This document shows positions 12,701-23,079 of a stretch of 64,000 nt of DNA, in pieces. Both the position numbers and the translations under genes were made by a program. Origin of the DNA: Rhizophagus clarus (Eukaryota; Glomeromycota; Glomeromycetes; Glomerales; Glomeraceae); NCBI GenBank assembly GCA_015698045.1, contig BLAL01000086.1:124001-188000 (forward strand), read 5' to 3'. The stretch's first letter is position 1. Every line of letters starts with the position of its first letter. A model generated the notes under the pieces. That model saw nothing but the letters and a program-made list of their open reading frames with translations. It was not told the origin of the DNA and did no database searches.

Positions 12701-13632
12701 GTATATATAGGATAAAAAATTTGTAAAAATATCTCTGAAATAAGTAATTTTTAAAAATTTTATATGATCAATAAGTAAACTTAATCCTTAACCTATCTAT
12801 ATATATTGCAAAGTTCTATTATCATTTTAAATTTAAAAGTTATATATATAAAACTTTAATAAAAGAATTATATATATATTAATCATAATAATAAAATATA
12901 TATTTTTTTAACTAAATTTTACTTATATAATAAGCTTTATTTGATTTTTTTTTACTTTTTATTATGATCATTTTTTAGGAAAAATAAAAATTTTTTTCTT
13001 TTATTTTTTTTATTAAAACTTTTATTTTTTTATTTTTTCTTTTTTAATTAATTAGTATTTTAATATATAATAATATTTTTATTTTTTCTTTTTATAAATA
13101 TACTAAAAGTTGTATTTTTCTCTAGTAAAAATATTGATTTGTAATTCTTTATTTATTTTTTTAACATATTAAAAAATACTTCATAATTAAAAAATTAACT
13201 AAAATTTATATAATTTTAAACTACTAAACCTTTAGAAAATTACATAAGAAATAAAAAAATATTTTTTTGGATTTATTATAAAAAAAGTTATGAAATTTTA
13301 AATAATAAAAACTTTGTATATTTCATAAATAATACTTTTAAATATACTAATAATTCTATTTAGTTTATTCAGCTTTTAAATAAAATAACTAATAGATTAA
13401 TATATTTTTAAATAGTTTTATTCATGAGATTTTTATACATTTTTCAACTTTATTTTTTTAAACTTTTCTCTAAATTTCTGTTATTATTTTTATCATTATA
13501 TTAACTGAAAATTAATCTCTTATTTTTGCTAAAATTATCATACAATTTACCTTATTTATCTAATAAACTAATTCTGATTTTAAATAGTATTTTTAAAAAA
13601 TATTTAAATAAAATTTTATTTAAAATTAAATA
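9701..13632. other. Long A+T-rich stretch without a gene
   Basis: Two patches have more balanced composition: about 10390-10580 (contains CCGGTTCCACTCCAGCTCCG) and about 10680-10800. They may be decayed coding sequence, but no family was recognised. From about 11180 to 13630 the sequence is extremely A/T-rich, with long A and T runs and no open frame of interest. Confidence 0.45.
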
Positions 13633-13642
13633 TGCATTATAT

Positions 13643-14989
13643 AATATTCTGAACAGGTTAGATCAATTCAGGTAACCTGTCAGGTTGACTCGAAATATTC
13701 AGGTCAGGTCATCAAAATTGTGACCTAACCTTGGGTCAGATCATAGTTTGACTGATCAATTGACCTGTTTAACCTAAAGTTAAAAAAATATTTTTTTGAC
13801 GTTTTTTTAATTTAAATGCTTAAAGCTTAAAAGAAAGCATTTTTTCTAATATAAATACTTAAAGTTTAAAAGAAAGCGTTTTTTCTAATATAAATGCTTA
13901 ACGCTTAAAAGAAAGCATTTTTTTTAATTTAAACACTTAACGCTTAAAAAAATGCTTAAATAAACACATTTTAACATTTTTTTAAATTAAATTGCGTTTT
14001 TTTTAAAAAAAATTAAAGATTTTTAAAAACGTATTTTTTGGCATTTTTTAATCAAACGCTTAAAAAAGTGTTTTTTAGCATTTTTTTTAAAAAAAATTTT
14101 AACCGCTTAAAAAAACCATTTAGCGTTTTTTTAAATTAATACCTAAAAAAGCACATTTTGGTATTTTTTTTTAAAAAAAAAATTAAACACTTAATTAAAC
14201 ACTTAAAAAAGCATTTTTTTTAAATTTATTAATTGAGAAAAGAGCTTTTTTTTAATTTAAACGCTTGAGAAAAGAGCGTATTTTTTAATTATAAATGCTT
14301 AAAAAAGCGTATTTTTTTAATAAAGTGATTGGAAAAAGCGTTATTTCTATTTCTTTAATTAAACGCCTAAAATAAGGTAATTTTTTTTAATTAAATGCCT
14401 AATTAAAGATGTTTTTTTAATTAAACACCTAAAAAAAGGCAATTTTTTTAATTAAACGCCTAAAAAAAGATGATTTTTTTAATTAAACGCCTAAAAAAAA
14501 GCAATTTTTTTTAATTAAACACCTAAAAAAAAGATGATTTTTTTAATTAAACGCCTAAAAAAAGGCAATTTTTTTAATTAAACACCTAAAAAAAGGCAAT
14601 TTTTTTAATTAAACGCCTAAAAAAAGGCATTTTTTTCAATTATAAACGCTTAAAAAGCATTTTTTTTTAATTATAAATGTTTAAAAAAGGCATTTTTTTC
14701 TTAAATAAATGCATTTTTTTAAAATTAAATGCCTAAAAAAGACGCTTTTTTTAACATTTTTATAGGCAATTTGACAAAAAAATGTTTTTTTTGTCACTTT
14801 ATCCCGCTTGACATGTTTGACCTAATCTGATCCATTTAATCTGATCTGACCTATCTGATCTGAAGTATTATATGGGTCAAACAGGTCAGGTCAGATCAGG
14901 CGGGTTACCTAACCTGACTTGATCCAAAAAAAAAATATTGGATCAGGTCAAGTGGATTACCCGACTTGACTCGACCTGTTCAGAATACT
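13643..14989. mobile_element. Foldback (MULE-like) element B, about 1.35 kb
   Basis: Seen: terminal inverted repeats AATATTCTGAACAGGT (13643-13658) and ACCTGTTCAGAATACT (14974-14989), immediately flanked by 10-bp target copies TGCATTATAT (13633-13642) and AGCATTATAT (14990-14999), a 9/10 match. Long subterminal zones on both sides are built from GATC/CAGGTCA-type words in inverse orientation. The interior is an array of about 30-bp A/T units around AAACGCCTAAAAAAAGGC. There is no coding capacity. Target duplications of 9-11 bp are characteristic of Mutator-like elements, so I infer a non-autonomous foldback MULE. Confidence 0.8.
14340..14730. repeat. About 31-bp tandem array in foldback element B
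   Basis: Units of the form TTAATTAAACGCCTAAAAAA followed by GGCAATTTTT repeat at least nine times, alternating GGCAAT and GATGAT variants. Each unit contains a small inverted repeat (GCCT...AGGC). Upstream of about 14330 the same logic appears in a related word (GCTTAAAAGAAAGC). Confidence 0.8.
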
Positions 14990-14999
14990 AGCATTATAT

Positions 15000-15489
15000 T
15001 ATGTGAATAACTAATTAATCTTAAATTTGACAGTATAGTTAATCCTAAATATAACAAACCTTAGATTCTACATCTTAATTTTATTATAAAATTATAGTAA
15101 AAAATTTAAGCAATTTAATTGGCTATTTCATTATAATATGATTATTAATAAATATTATATATTAATAAAAATTTATTATATTAAAGATTCATTATATTAA
15201 AAGTTAACTATATATTTAATATTTTTAAATTATTTTATAATTTATTAGTCTAAAATAAAAATTGATTATATTATATTGATATTTTTAAATTTCTTTACAT
15301 TAGCTTTTAATATATACATTATAAAAATTTAATTTTCTTAATATACAGTAACTATATATTTACTATAATTTTATTATGCAATAATGCAATTACCATTACA
15401 CTATATAATTACTATATAATTACAATTCATTTACAATACAGTTACTGTATATTAAAAAAAATAGGTTTTTATAATATAGTTTATTTTTA
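15000..15489. other. A+T-rich spacer between foldback elements B and C
   Basis: No gene or element was recognised between the right target copy of element B and the left target copy of element C. Confidence 0.4.
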
Positions 15490-16182
15490 ACATATTTTTA
15501 GGGTTCTATACGAATTAGATCAGATTAGTTTTTATCAGATTTAAATCTAATTTAATAGATCCAGATCTATCAATTTCAAATTCAGATCTTAGATTCAGAT
15601 ATATATTTGAAATTTAAATCCAATCCGCAAACTCAAATTTAAAATTCAGATCCAATTTAAGTTTAATCTGAATTTGATTCAAATCTGATTTGAATTTAAC
15701 TAAATTCAGATTTAAAATAAGCAGATAACATTAAAAAAAATGATTTTAACATTTATTTAAAAATTGTTTTAATAAAAAAAATGATAATTAACAGTTTTTT
15801 TTAAAATTGTTTTAATAAAAAAAAATTTTTATATTTTTTTTTAAAATCATTTTAATGAAAAAAAATGATACACAAATTTCCTAAAAAGAAAATAATCAGC
15901 ATGTCTGTAATACTGGCAATGCAATGCTATGATGTTGAATTACAAAATCCTTTTAAAAAAATTGTTTTAATGAAAATAACATTTTTTAAAAAATTGGTTT
16001 AATGAAAAACAATTTTAACATTTTTTTAAAATCAGTTTAATGAAAAACAATTTTTAACCTTTTTTTAAATTATTTTAATAAAAAAAATGATTTTACATTT
16101 TTTTAAAATTTCTCAATAAAAAAATAATTTTACTTTTTTTTTAAAATCATTTTAATAAAAAAACAAATTTTAATATTTTTTT

Positions 16183-18013
16183 TAGAATTTTGCTAATTTG
16201 CTCCCTGGGTGAAATCACCCAGGTGATTTCACCTGTAAATAATTTCCAAAATTCAGGTGATTTACACGTATAAAAAATTTTACCCTGGGTGATTTCACTC
16301 ATAATTAATTTATGAAATTTGATTGGCTAAAATTTACAATATTACGCATATAAAGAATCTAATGATCGGCTAATTTTTATTTGAAAATTTCCGTTAAATA
16401 ATTAATCTGACTACAAAAATAATAAAATTTATTTATATATTAAATTATGACTTTATTTATTTAAATACTGTTTATCAAAGTACAAACTTTAATGTAACTA
16501 GTAATGATAATAATTATGTAAAAAAAAGTCTAACAATAATGGTAAAAAGAGAGAGAAAAAATGGAAATAATAAAAAAGAATCATTAGAAACAAAAAAAAA
16601 CCAATGGGATGAAATGGTGACATAAAGTATAATTGGAGACAAAGAAAATGATAGGGAACGAAAGAGATAGCAGAAAAAGAAAAGACAGTGAAAAGACGAG
16701 GAAAAGGACGCGATAATAAAAAAGAATAGGATTGAAAACAAAAGGAAATAGGGACGAAGTGAAAGGGGACAAAAACGAAAATAAAAAGATAATGAGAGGG
16801 GACAAAAAACAAAAGGATAACGAGAAGATGACGAACGAAAAGATGATGTGGGTAAAACGATGATGAAAGTGAAACGATGGTGAGGGTAAAATGATGATGA
16901 AGGTGAAATGATAATGAGGGTAAAACGATGACGAGGGTGAAACGATGATGAGGGTGAAATGATGATAAGGGCGAAATAATCATGAGAATGAAACGATAAT
17001 AAGGACAAAATGGTGATGAGAACGAAAAAAAGAAAGGGAGTGAAAATGAAAAGAAAAGGGAAACAAATTAACAAAAAGACAAACCATAAAAGAAGAAAAA
17101 ATAGAGTTAGTAAATTGAAATATGAAAACAAATTTGAATAAAAATATAGAGAAGAAAAAACCGCCATACCTTGTTCGCAAAACTAAGACTTAAAAAAGAA
17201 AAGAATTAGAAACAAGAAAACAAAAAAGAGGAAAAAAAAAAGAAGCAATATACTTTAATGCAAAACTGGAAGAAATTAAAGGCCTAAAAAGAGAAGAGAA
17301 ATAAGAAAACAAAAAAGAGGAAAAAAAAAAAGAAGCAATATACTTTAATGCAAAACTGGAAGAAATTAAAGACCTAAAAAGAGAAGAGAAATAAGAAAAC
17401 AAAAAAGAGGAAAAAAAAAAAAAAGCAATATACTTTAATGCAAAACTGGAAGAAATTAAAGACCTAAAAAGAGAAGAGAAATAAGAAAACAAAAAAGAGG
17501 AAAAAAAAAAAGAAGCAATATACTTTAATGCAAAACTGGAAGAAATTAAAGACCTAAAAAGAGAAGAGAAATAAGAAATGAAAAGAAAAATGAAAACAAA
17601 AAAGAAGGAAGGATGAAAAAATGACACTTTTGGCGTGAAACTGAAAGAGCTTAAAAGACCTAAAAGAAGAGGAAAGGAATTAGAAACAAGAAAGAAAAAT
17701 GAAAACAAAAGAAGGAAAAAAAAAACATACCTGCATACTTTTGACCAAATAAAGGGAAGTGAAAGGGATGAAAAAAAGAAAGGGAGTGAAAAAAAACGAA
17801 AAAAAAAGAAGGGGGAGTGAAGAAACAAAAAAAAAATGAAGGGAAGTGAAAAGGAACGAAAAAAAAATAAAGAGGGAGCGAAAAAAAATAAACAAAAAAA
17901 CCACAAAAATTAATTGGGTTAAATCACCTATATCGAAATAATTAAATTATAAAAATCAATCAGGTGATATCACCCGAGTTATATCACCCCCAGTTAAAAT
18001 TAGTTATAATCTT
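16183..18013 (+). mobile_element. Purine-strand non-coding element, copy 2, nested in element C
   Basis: Nearly identical to copy 1 over most of its length, including both palindrome clusters (about 16206-16233 and 17961-17991) and the 17-bp array. It differs by an expansion of a 90-bp internal unit (17220-17580). It lies inside the interior repeats of foldback element C, so it inserted after C. High similarity between the copies suggests relatively recent movement. No coding capacity. Confidence 0.75.
17220..17580. repeat. 90-bp tandem repeat, four copies, specific to purine copy 2
   Basis: The unit containing AGCAATATACTTTAATGCAA and GGAAGAAATTAAAGACCTAA repeats four times with a 90-bp period and very few differences. 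Copy 1 has one such unit (about 1930-2015). Because 90 is a multiple of three, the minus-strand frame across it stays open. I regard that frame as an artefact. Confidence 0.9.
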
Positions 18014-18665
18014 TTTTTTAAAAATCATTTAATAAAAAAAATGATTTTAACATTTTCTTTTAAAAATTGTTTTAATAAATAAGGAATGATTTTAACAGTT
18101 TTTTCCTAAATCATTTAATAAAACAAAATGATTTAACATTTTTTTCAAATCATTTATTTAAAAAACAATTTAATATTTTTTATATTAAAAAATGAGGTTA
18201 TTTAAAAAAAATGCTAAAATTGATATTTTTTTATAAAGTAATGTAAAATAATATTATTTCAGCATGTTTAATAGGTTGCAATTCAGTTCTAACATTTTTG
18301 CAATTTGGTATATAAAAAATATTATAACCATCTGTTTTGGCATTTTTTTTGCAACTTCATATATAAAAAATACCAGAATTATCTATTCTGGCATTTTCTT
18401 TTGCAATTTATAAATAAAAACACCTTAGATGAATAAATCTTATGATCTGATCTAGATCTAGCAAATCTGGTCTGAATTCAATTTAACAAATTCAGATTAT
18501 ATAATTTCAAATCTGAATCTAAATCTGATCTACAGATTATAATAATATAATTTGATTCAAATTTGACCAGATCAGATCCAAATCAGATCTAATTGGATTA
18601 GATTTTTTATGAAATCCTATATATTTTATACCTTTAAAAAAAAGTAAATAGAATCAAGCTATTTT

Positions 18666-19042
18666 AGGGGCATATCAGAAATCAGCTGATTTCCTTCAAT
18701 TAGTAGCTATTACCCTTCCACCCCCACCTGATCACATTTTGATTAATTAAAAAAATATATAATAATATATATAATTATATTTATATAAATAACTTGTGAT
18801 CTAGTAATCCACTTTTTATAAATTTTTTTTTGTTTTATAGCTTTTGATAAACCCTACAAAATAAAAAATGTTTAGTTAAATTGAACTATTAGATGGCAAG
18901 ATAATTGCAAAACCCTATTTTAATATATAAATAGTAATAATATATTATATATATTATATAATTTATAGCCAATCATAGGGACCTGATTTTTAGGTTAGCC
19001 TCCCACCCCTCTATTAAATCAGCTGATTTCTGGCATGCTCCT
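18666..19042. mobile_element. MITE, about 377 bp
   Basis: Terminal inverted repeats: AGGGGCATATCAGAAATCAG at the left, continuing CTGATTT, and the inverse of AGGAGCATGCCAGAAATCAG at the right, also continuing CTGATTT. A second inverted block of CCACCCC/GGGGTGG type lies about 55 bp in from each end. The centre is A/T-rich and non-coding. The flanks are T/A-rich, so the target duplication is ambiguous. Confidence 0.75.
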
Positions 19043-19634
19043 TATTAATAATACTTTTATAGGAATTTCTTTTTTTTAATAAAAAAATAAGTTATTTTTT
19101 TTTTTCAAATGGGTTTTTCTTTTTTTTTTTAAAAAAAAAAAATTATTATTAGAGAATTTGAGTATTATTTAGAAAAAATCTAATATAATATTATTATATG
19201 ATTGAAAATACTTATTATTGTAAATATTTATAATAATGGAAAAAATAATTTTGACATCATAGAATTCTGCTTATTAATATAAAAATTAATATAATATCAC
19301 ATTTGTACAGATTACTATTGTGATAAATTTAATATTAAATTATAAAAATTAATAATAAAATATTAAGTTTTTATTTAATATAATTCTTTATATACATTTT
19401 TTTAACATATATTTTAATAGGATTTTATTAATAGAATATATATATATATATATTTTTTATATACTTATTATTTTTGTAAATAATATTTATTATTAATAAT
19501 TTAGTTTTTATAATTAATATTTGAATTGGCTTTTGAGTTAAAAGTATTTTTTTAGTTTTTTTATATATAACTACTTATAATTCTCTTAATTTAATAAATA
19601 ATATAATGCATTTTTAACACTAAAAAAATAAAAA
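19043..19634. other. A+T-rich spacer
   Basis: Homopolymer-rich sequence, including TA repeats near 19438-19452. No gene was seen. Confidence 0.4.
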
Positions 19635-19878
19635 GGGTTTTGTTTTTTTCTGCACCTGTAATACATCGCACCCTGAACACTCTGGGCAAAATTACGATAA
19701 TGCCAGGCAAAATTAAACATGTGATATTTAACTAGGAATATGAAAAATAGATTTTTTACAACTGAAAAAGTTTTGTTTTCAGAATATATATAAAAAAATG
19801 AAAAGAAAAGGGATGTGATACAGGTAATAAAAAAAGGGTATGATGCATCACAGGTGCGGAAAATGATCAGTTAAACCC
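19635..19878. mobile_element. MITE, about 244 bp; a second copy was split by the retroposon at 27348
   Basis: Inverted ends: GGGTTTTG followed by CTGCACCTGTAATACATCG at the left, and the inverse of CCGCACCTGTGATGCATCAT followed by GGGTTTAACTG at the right. Non-coding. A diverged copy occupies about 27151-27347 and resumes after 29422. Confidence 0.75.
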
Positions 19879-19940
19879 AAAAAAAAATAAGTTTTTATCT
19901 TAAATTTTAATTAATAAATTAATAAATTTATAAAATATAG

Positions 19941-20384
19941 TATGGTGGCTATCATCTATAAACGACAATAGTCTAAAATTTGAAATCTTATTTATTTATA
20001 TTGTGTAACTTAAATTTTAAAGTATTTTTAAAGTATTTTGCTAAAGTATAATAATTGCCACGCGAGCGACAAAATTTTTTTGCCACATTCGTGAAATTTT
20101 TATGGATTTCCATGGAATTTACGTAAAATTCATAAAAATTCTATGAAAACTAGTCTAAAATTTTATACTTTTATTATTGTTACTTATTAAAATTATCAAA
20201 TATTGACTTGTAATATTAATTAAAATTCTTATTAAATTCTTTAAAATAAACTGATAAAAATGATCAGTACATGTTGCTCTATCATTTTATCGGTTTAATT
20301 TCTTCTTTTTACTATTTAATTTATAATTTATAAAGTTTGAAAGCCACATAATATTATTGTCGTTTATAGATAATAACCACCATA
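19941..20384. mobile_element. Tc1/mariner-like MITE, about 440 bp
   Basis: Inverted repeats of about 30 bp read TGGTGGCTATCATCTATAAA then CGACAATA at the left, and the inverse with two differences at the right (about 20355-20382). TA lies directly outside each end, as expected of Tc1/mariner target duplications. The interior holds a second inverted pair around AAAATTCATAAAAATTC, and a short patch of higher G+C near 20058. Non-coding. Confidence 0.75.
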
Positions 20385-20655
20385 TCAATCATTTTTTTTT
20401 TTAAAAAAAAAAAATTTTTTTATAATATAATAATAATAATTTAAAATATAATTTTAATTATAAATTATTTGAAATCTTGATTACTATATAATAATTTTTT
20501 GATATTTTTTAATATTTTTTTTTTTTATTTTTTTTTAAAAAAAATTTTTATTGTAACTCTTTGATTAATTATAAAATATAATAAAAATTTAAACATTTTA
20601 AATAAAATAATTTGTATTTATATTTAGTATTTTTTTAAGTTTGAAATATTTTATT

Positions 20656-22790
20656 GATTATAACTGGTTTTAACTGGGAGTAATATAATTTGGGTGATAT
20701 CACCTGATTGATTTTTATAATTTATTTATTTTAATATAAGTGATTTAACCTGGCAAGTGATATCATCTGATTAATTTTTAATTTTTAAATTAATTATTTT
20801 TTTTTTCTAGGTTTTTCAGTTTCGAGGTATATTTTTTTTTCCTTCTCTTGTTTTCACTTTTCTTTTTAGTTATTTCTAATTCATTTTTCTTTTCTTTTTA
20901 GGCCTTTTAAGCTCTTTTAATTTTGTATCAAAGGTATATTATTTTTTGTTGTTCTTTTTGTTTTCATTTTCCTTTTCATTTATTATTTTTTCCTTCTTTT
21001 TAGATCTTTAATCTCTTTCAGGTTTACATTAAATGATGGTATATTATTTCTTTTTTTTTTCCTCTCTTTGTTTTTTTTAGAGTCTTAGTTTTGCGAACAA
21101 GATATGGCATTTTTTTCTTATCTTTTTTTCAATTTCGTTTTCATATTTCATTTTTACTAACTATTTTTTCTTCTCTTTATGATTTATTTTCATTAAATTA
21201 TTCCCCTTTTCTTTTTGTTTTCATTCACTTTTTTCTTTTTCATTATCACTCCTTTTTACTTTCATTCTTATAATTGTTTTATCCTCATCATCATTTTGTC
21301 TATTTTGTCCATCCTTATTATCGATTATTATTTCATCCATCCTCATCACCAATTATCATTTCATCTTTATCATTAATTATCATTTCATTCTCATTATTGA
21401 TTTATTTTATCCTTATTATTTCGCCTATAGATGCCACCCAAATTATTTTAAGTAAATCCCAAATTAATTTGTACATTTTAACAGCCATAATTCCCAAATC
21501 CCAAATGTACAAATTGCAAAATTTATATATGTAATTTGTAAATTAATTTGGATTTGTATATTTGGGCTGCCATAATTCCAAATTATTTTGGATTTGGGTG
21601 GCATCTATAATTTCACCTCCTTTTATTTTTTTTAGGTCTTAATTTTGCGAACAAGGTATGGCATTTTTTCTTATCTTTTTTTCAATTTTGTTTTCATATT
21701 TCATTTTTACTAACTATTTTTTCTTCTTTTTATGGTTTATCTTTTGTTAATTTATTTCTCTTTCTTTTTGTTTTTATTTACTTTCTTATTTTTCATTATC
21801 GCTTCTTTTTTCTTTCATTCTCATGATCGTTTCATCCTCATTACCATTTTGTCCTCATCGTTATTTCATTCTTATCAATTATCATTTTATTTTTATCATC
21901 AATTATCATTTCGTCCTTATCATTGATTATCGTTTTATCTGTTCTTATCATTGATTATTATTTCATCTGTCTTCATCACCAATTATCGTTTTGTTTTCAT
22001 CATCAATTATCATTTTGTCCTCATCATCAATTATCATTTCATTCTTATCATTTCGTTCTTATCATTGTTTTATTTTTATCATTGTTTATTTTTGTCATCT
22101 TTTTATTTCTTTTTCTCATTATCTTTTCATTTTTTCATTCCTTTCATATCATCTCTTCATTTATCATCATCCTTTCATTTTGTTTATCTTTCTTTTGTTA
22201 TCCTTTCATTTTTTTGTTCTCTTCTTGTCATCTTTTCTTTTTTTTTGCCCTCTTCCATTATCTTTTTATTTTTATTTCTATCCCCTTTCATTTTGTCCCT
22301 ATTCCTTTTATTTTTGATCCTGTTTCTTTTATTTTCACATTCATTCCCTCTTCTTTTCACTATCTTTTTTTTTTTTACTATATCTTTTGTCTCCTATCAT
22401 TTTCGTTATCTCTAATTATTTGTTTTTAATATTATTTCCATTATTTCTCTCTCTTATTATCATAATTATTAGGCTTCTCTTTTTGTATCATTATTATCAT
22501 TACTAGTTATGTTAAAGATAAATAATTGTAAAAAATATTAACTTTGATAAACAGGATTTAAAGAAATAAAGTCAGTTAATTTTGTTATTTTTTTTTGTAT
22601 AGAAAATTATTGCCAAATTAGTAATATATTAATCAGACAATATTTTTACAATCATTAAATTTTTACATAAACAATATTGAAATTTACAATAAATTTTAAC
22701 CAATTAAATTTTAAAATTAATTAATAAAGATTTGCGTACTATTAAATTTATTAAAAATTTTTTATATATGTGAAATCACCTGATTTTGAT
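20656..22790 (-). mobile_element. Purine-strand element, copy 3, inverted and diverged
   Basis: Reverse orientation relative to copies 1 and 2, so the plus strand here is a pyrimidine tract. The palindrome-bearing end is at about 20690-20775 (TGGGTGATATCACCTG) and the opposite end near 22765 (TGAAATCACCTG). The outermost tip with GCTAATTTGCTCCC is missing. A segment starting TTTTGCGAACAAG occurs twice (about 21088 and 21645). An hAT-like MITE interrupts the element at 21426-21609. More diverged than the other two, hence older. Confidence 0.65.
21426..21609. mobile_element. hAT-like MITE, 184 bp, nested in purine copy 3
   Basis: Inverted termini TATAGATGCCACCCAAAT and ATTTGGGTGGCATCTATA. The flanking 8-bp sequences are ATTTCGCC (21418-21425) and ATTTCACC (21610-21617), a 7/8 match. 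An 8-bp duplication is the hAT signature. The interior is palindromic around CCCAAATTAATTTG. Non-coding. Confidence 0.8.
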
Positions 22791-22960
22791 AAATTATTAA
22801 TATTTTATATTAAGTATATTATTTATTAATTTTAACCAAAAAACTATTAATTTTGGCTAAAAAATTTTAATATTAAATTAAAGTTAGTTTATATATAAAT
22901 AATTCTGTAGATATAAATATAAATTTTAAATTTTTAAATATTTTATATTTGCTAAAAATC

Positions 22961-23077
22961 TGGCGGATGTTAAGACTGGCCTTCTGGTTGAGAGCAAACT
23001 TTCAATATTATGTACTGAGTGTGTAGCACCTTGCTTTTATTAATAAAGTTTATGCAATTTCAATGCTTTAAAAAAAA
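22961..23077 (+). mobile_element. SINE-like or truncated LINE 3' fragment with A tail
   Basis: About 110 bp starting TGGCGGATGTTAAGACTGGC and ending in TTATTAATAAAG...AATGCTTT plus an A run. The 16-bp sequence ATATTTGCTAAAAATC stands directly before it (22945-22960) and again at 25606-25621, beyond the pogo element. This fits a retroposition target duplication later split by the DNA transposon. No tRNA-like A/B boxes were identified with confidence. Confidence 0.65.
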
Positions 23078-23079
23078 TA

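Larger units (their letters stand above)
15500..18618. mobile_element. Foldback (MULE-like) element C, interrupted by a nested element
   Basis: The left end AGGGTTCTATACGAATTAGA (15500) and the right end ...TATGAAATCCT (ending 18618) are inverted repeats. They are followed inward by long zones rich in AGATCAGATT/AATCTGATCT words in opposite orientation (15520-15720 and 18430-18610). The immediate 10-bp flanks, ACATATTTTT and ATATATTTTA, match at 8/10. The interior consists of short units around AAAATGATTTTAACATTTTT. Purine element copy 2 (16183-18013) splits this array, so C is about 1.29 kb without the insertion. C has no coding capacity. Confidence 0.75.

Noticed and set aside
14340..14730. 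Regular short repeats resembling a CRISPR array
   Set aside because: The spacers are not unique; this is the tandem interior of a foldback transposon in a eukaryote.
16514..17906. Minus-strand frames including four 30-residue repeats
   Set aside because: They read the pyrimidine strand of copy 2. The residue repeat only mirrors the 90-bp DNA repeat.
21091..22429. Plus-strand hydrophobic frames that look like membrane proteins
   Set aside because: Same artefact in inverted copy 3. They are not conserved as protein between copies.
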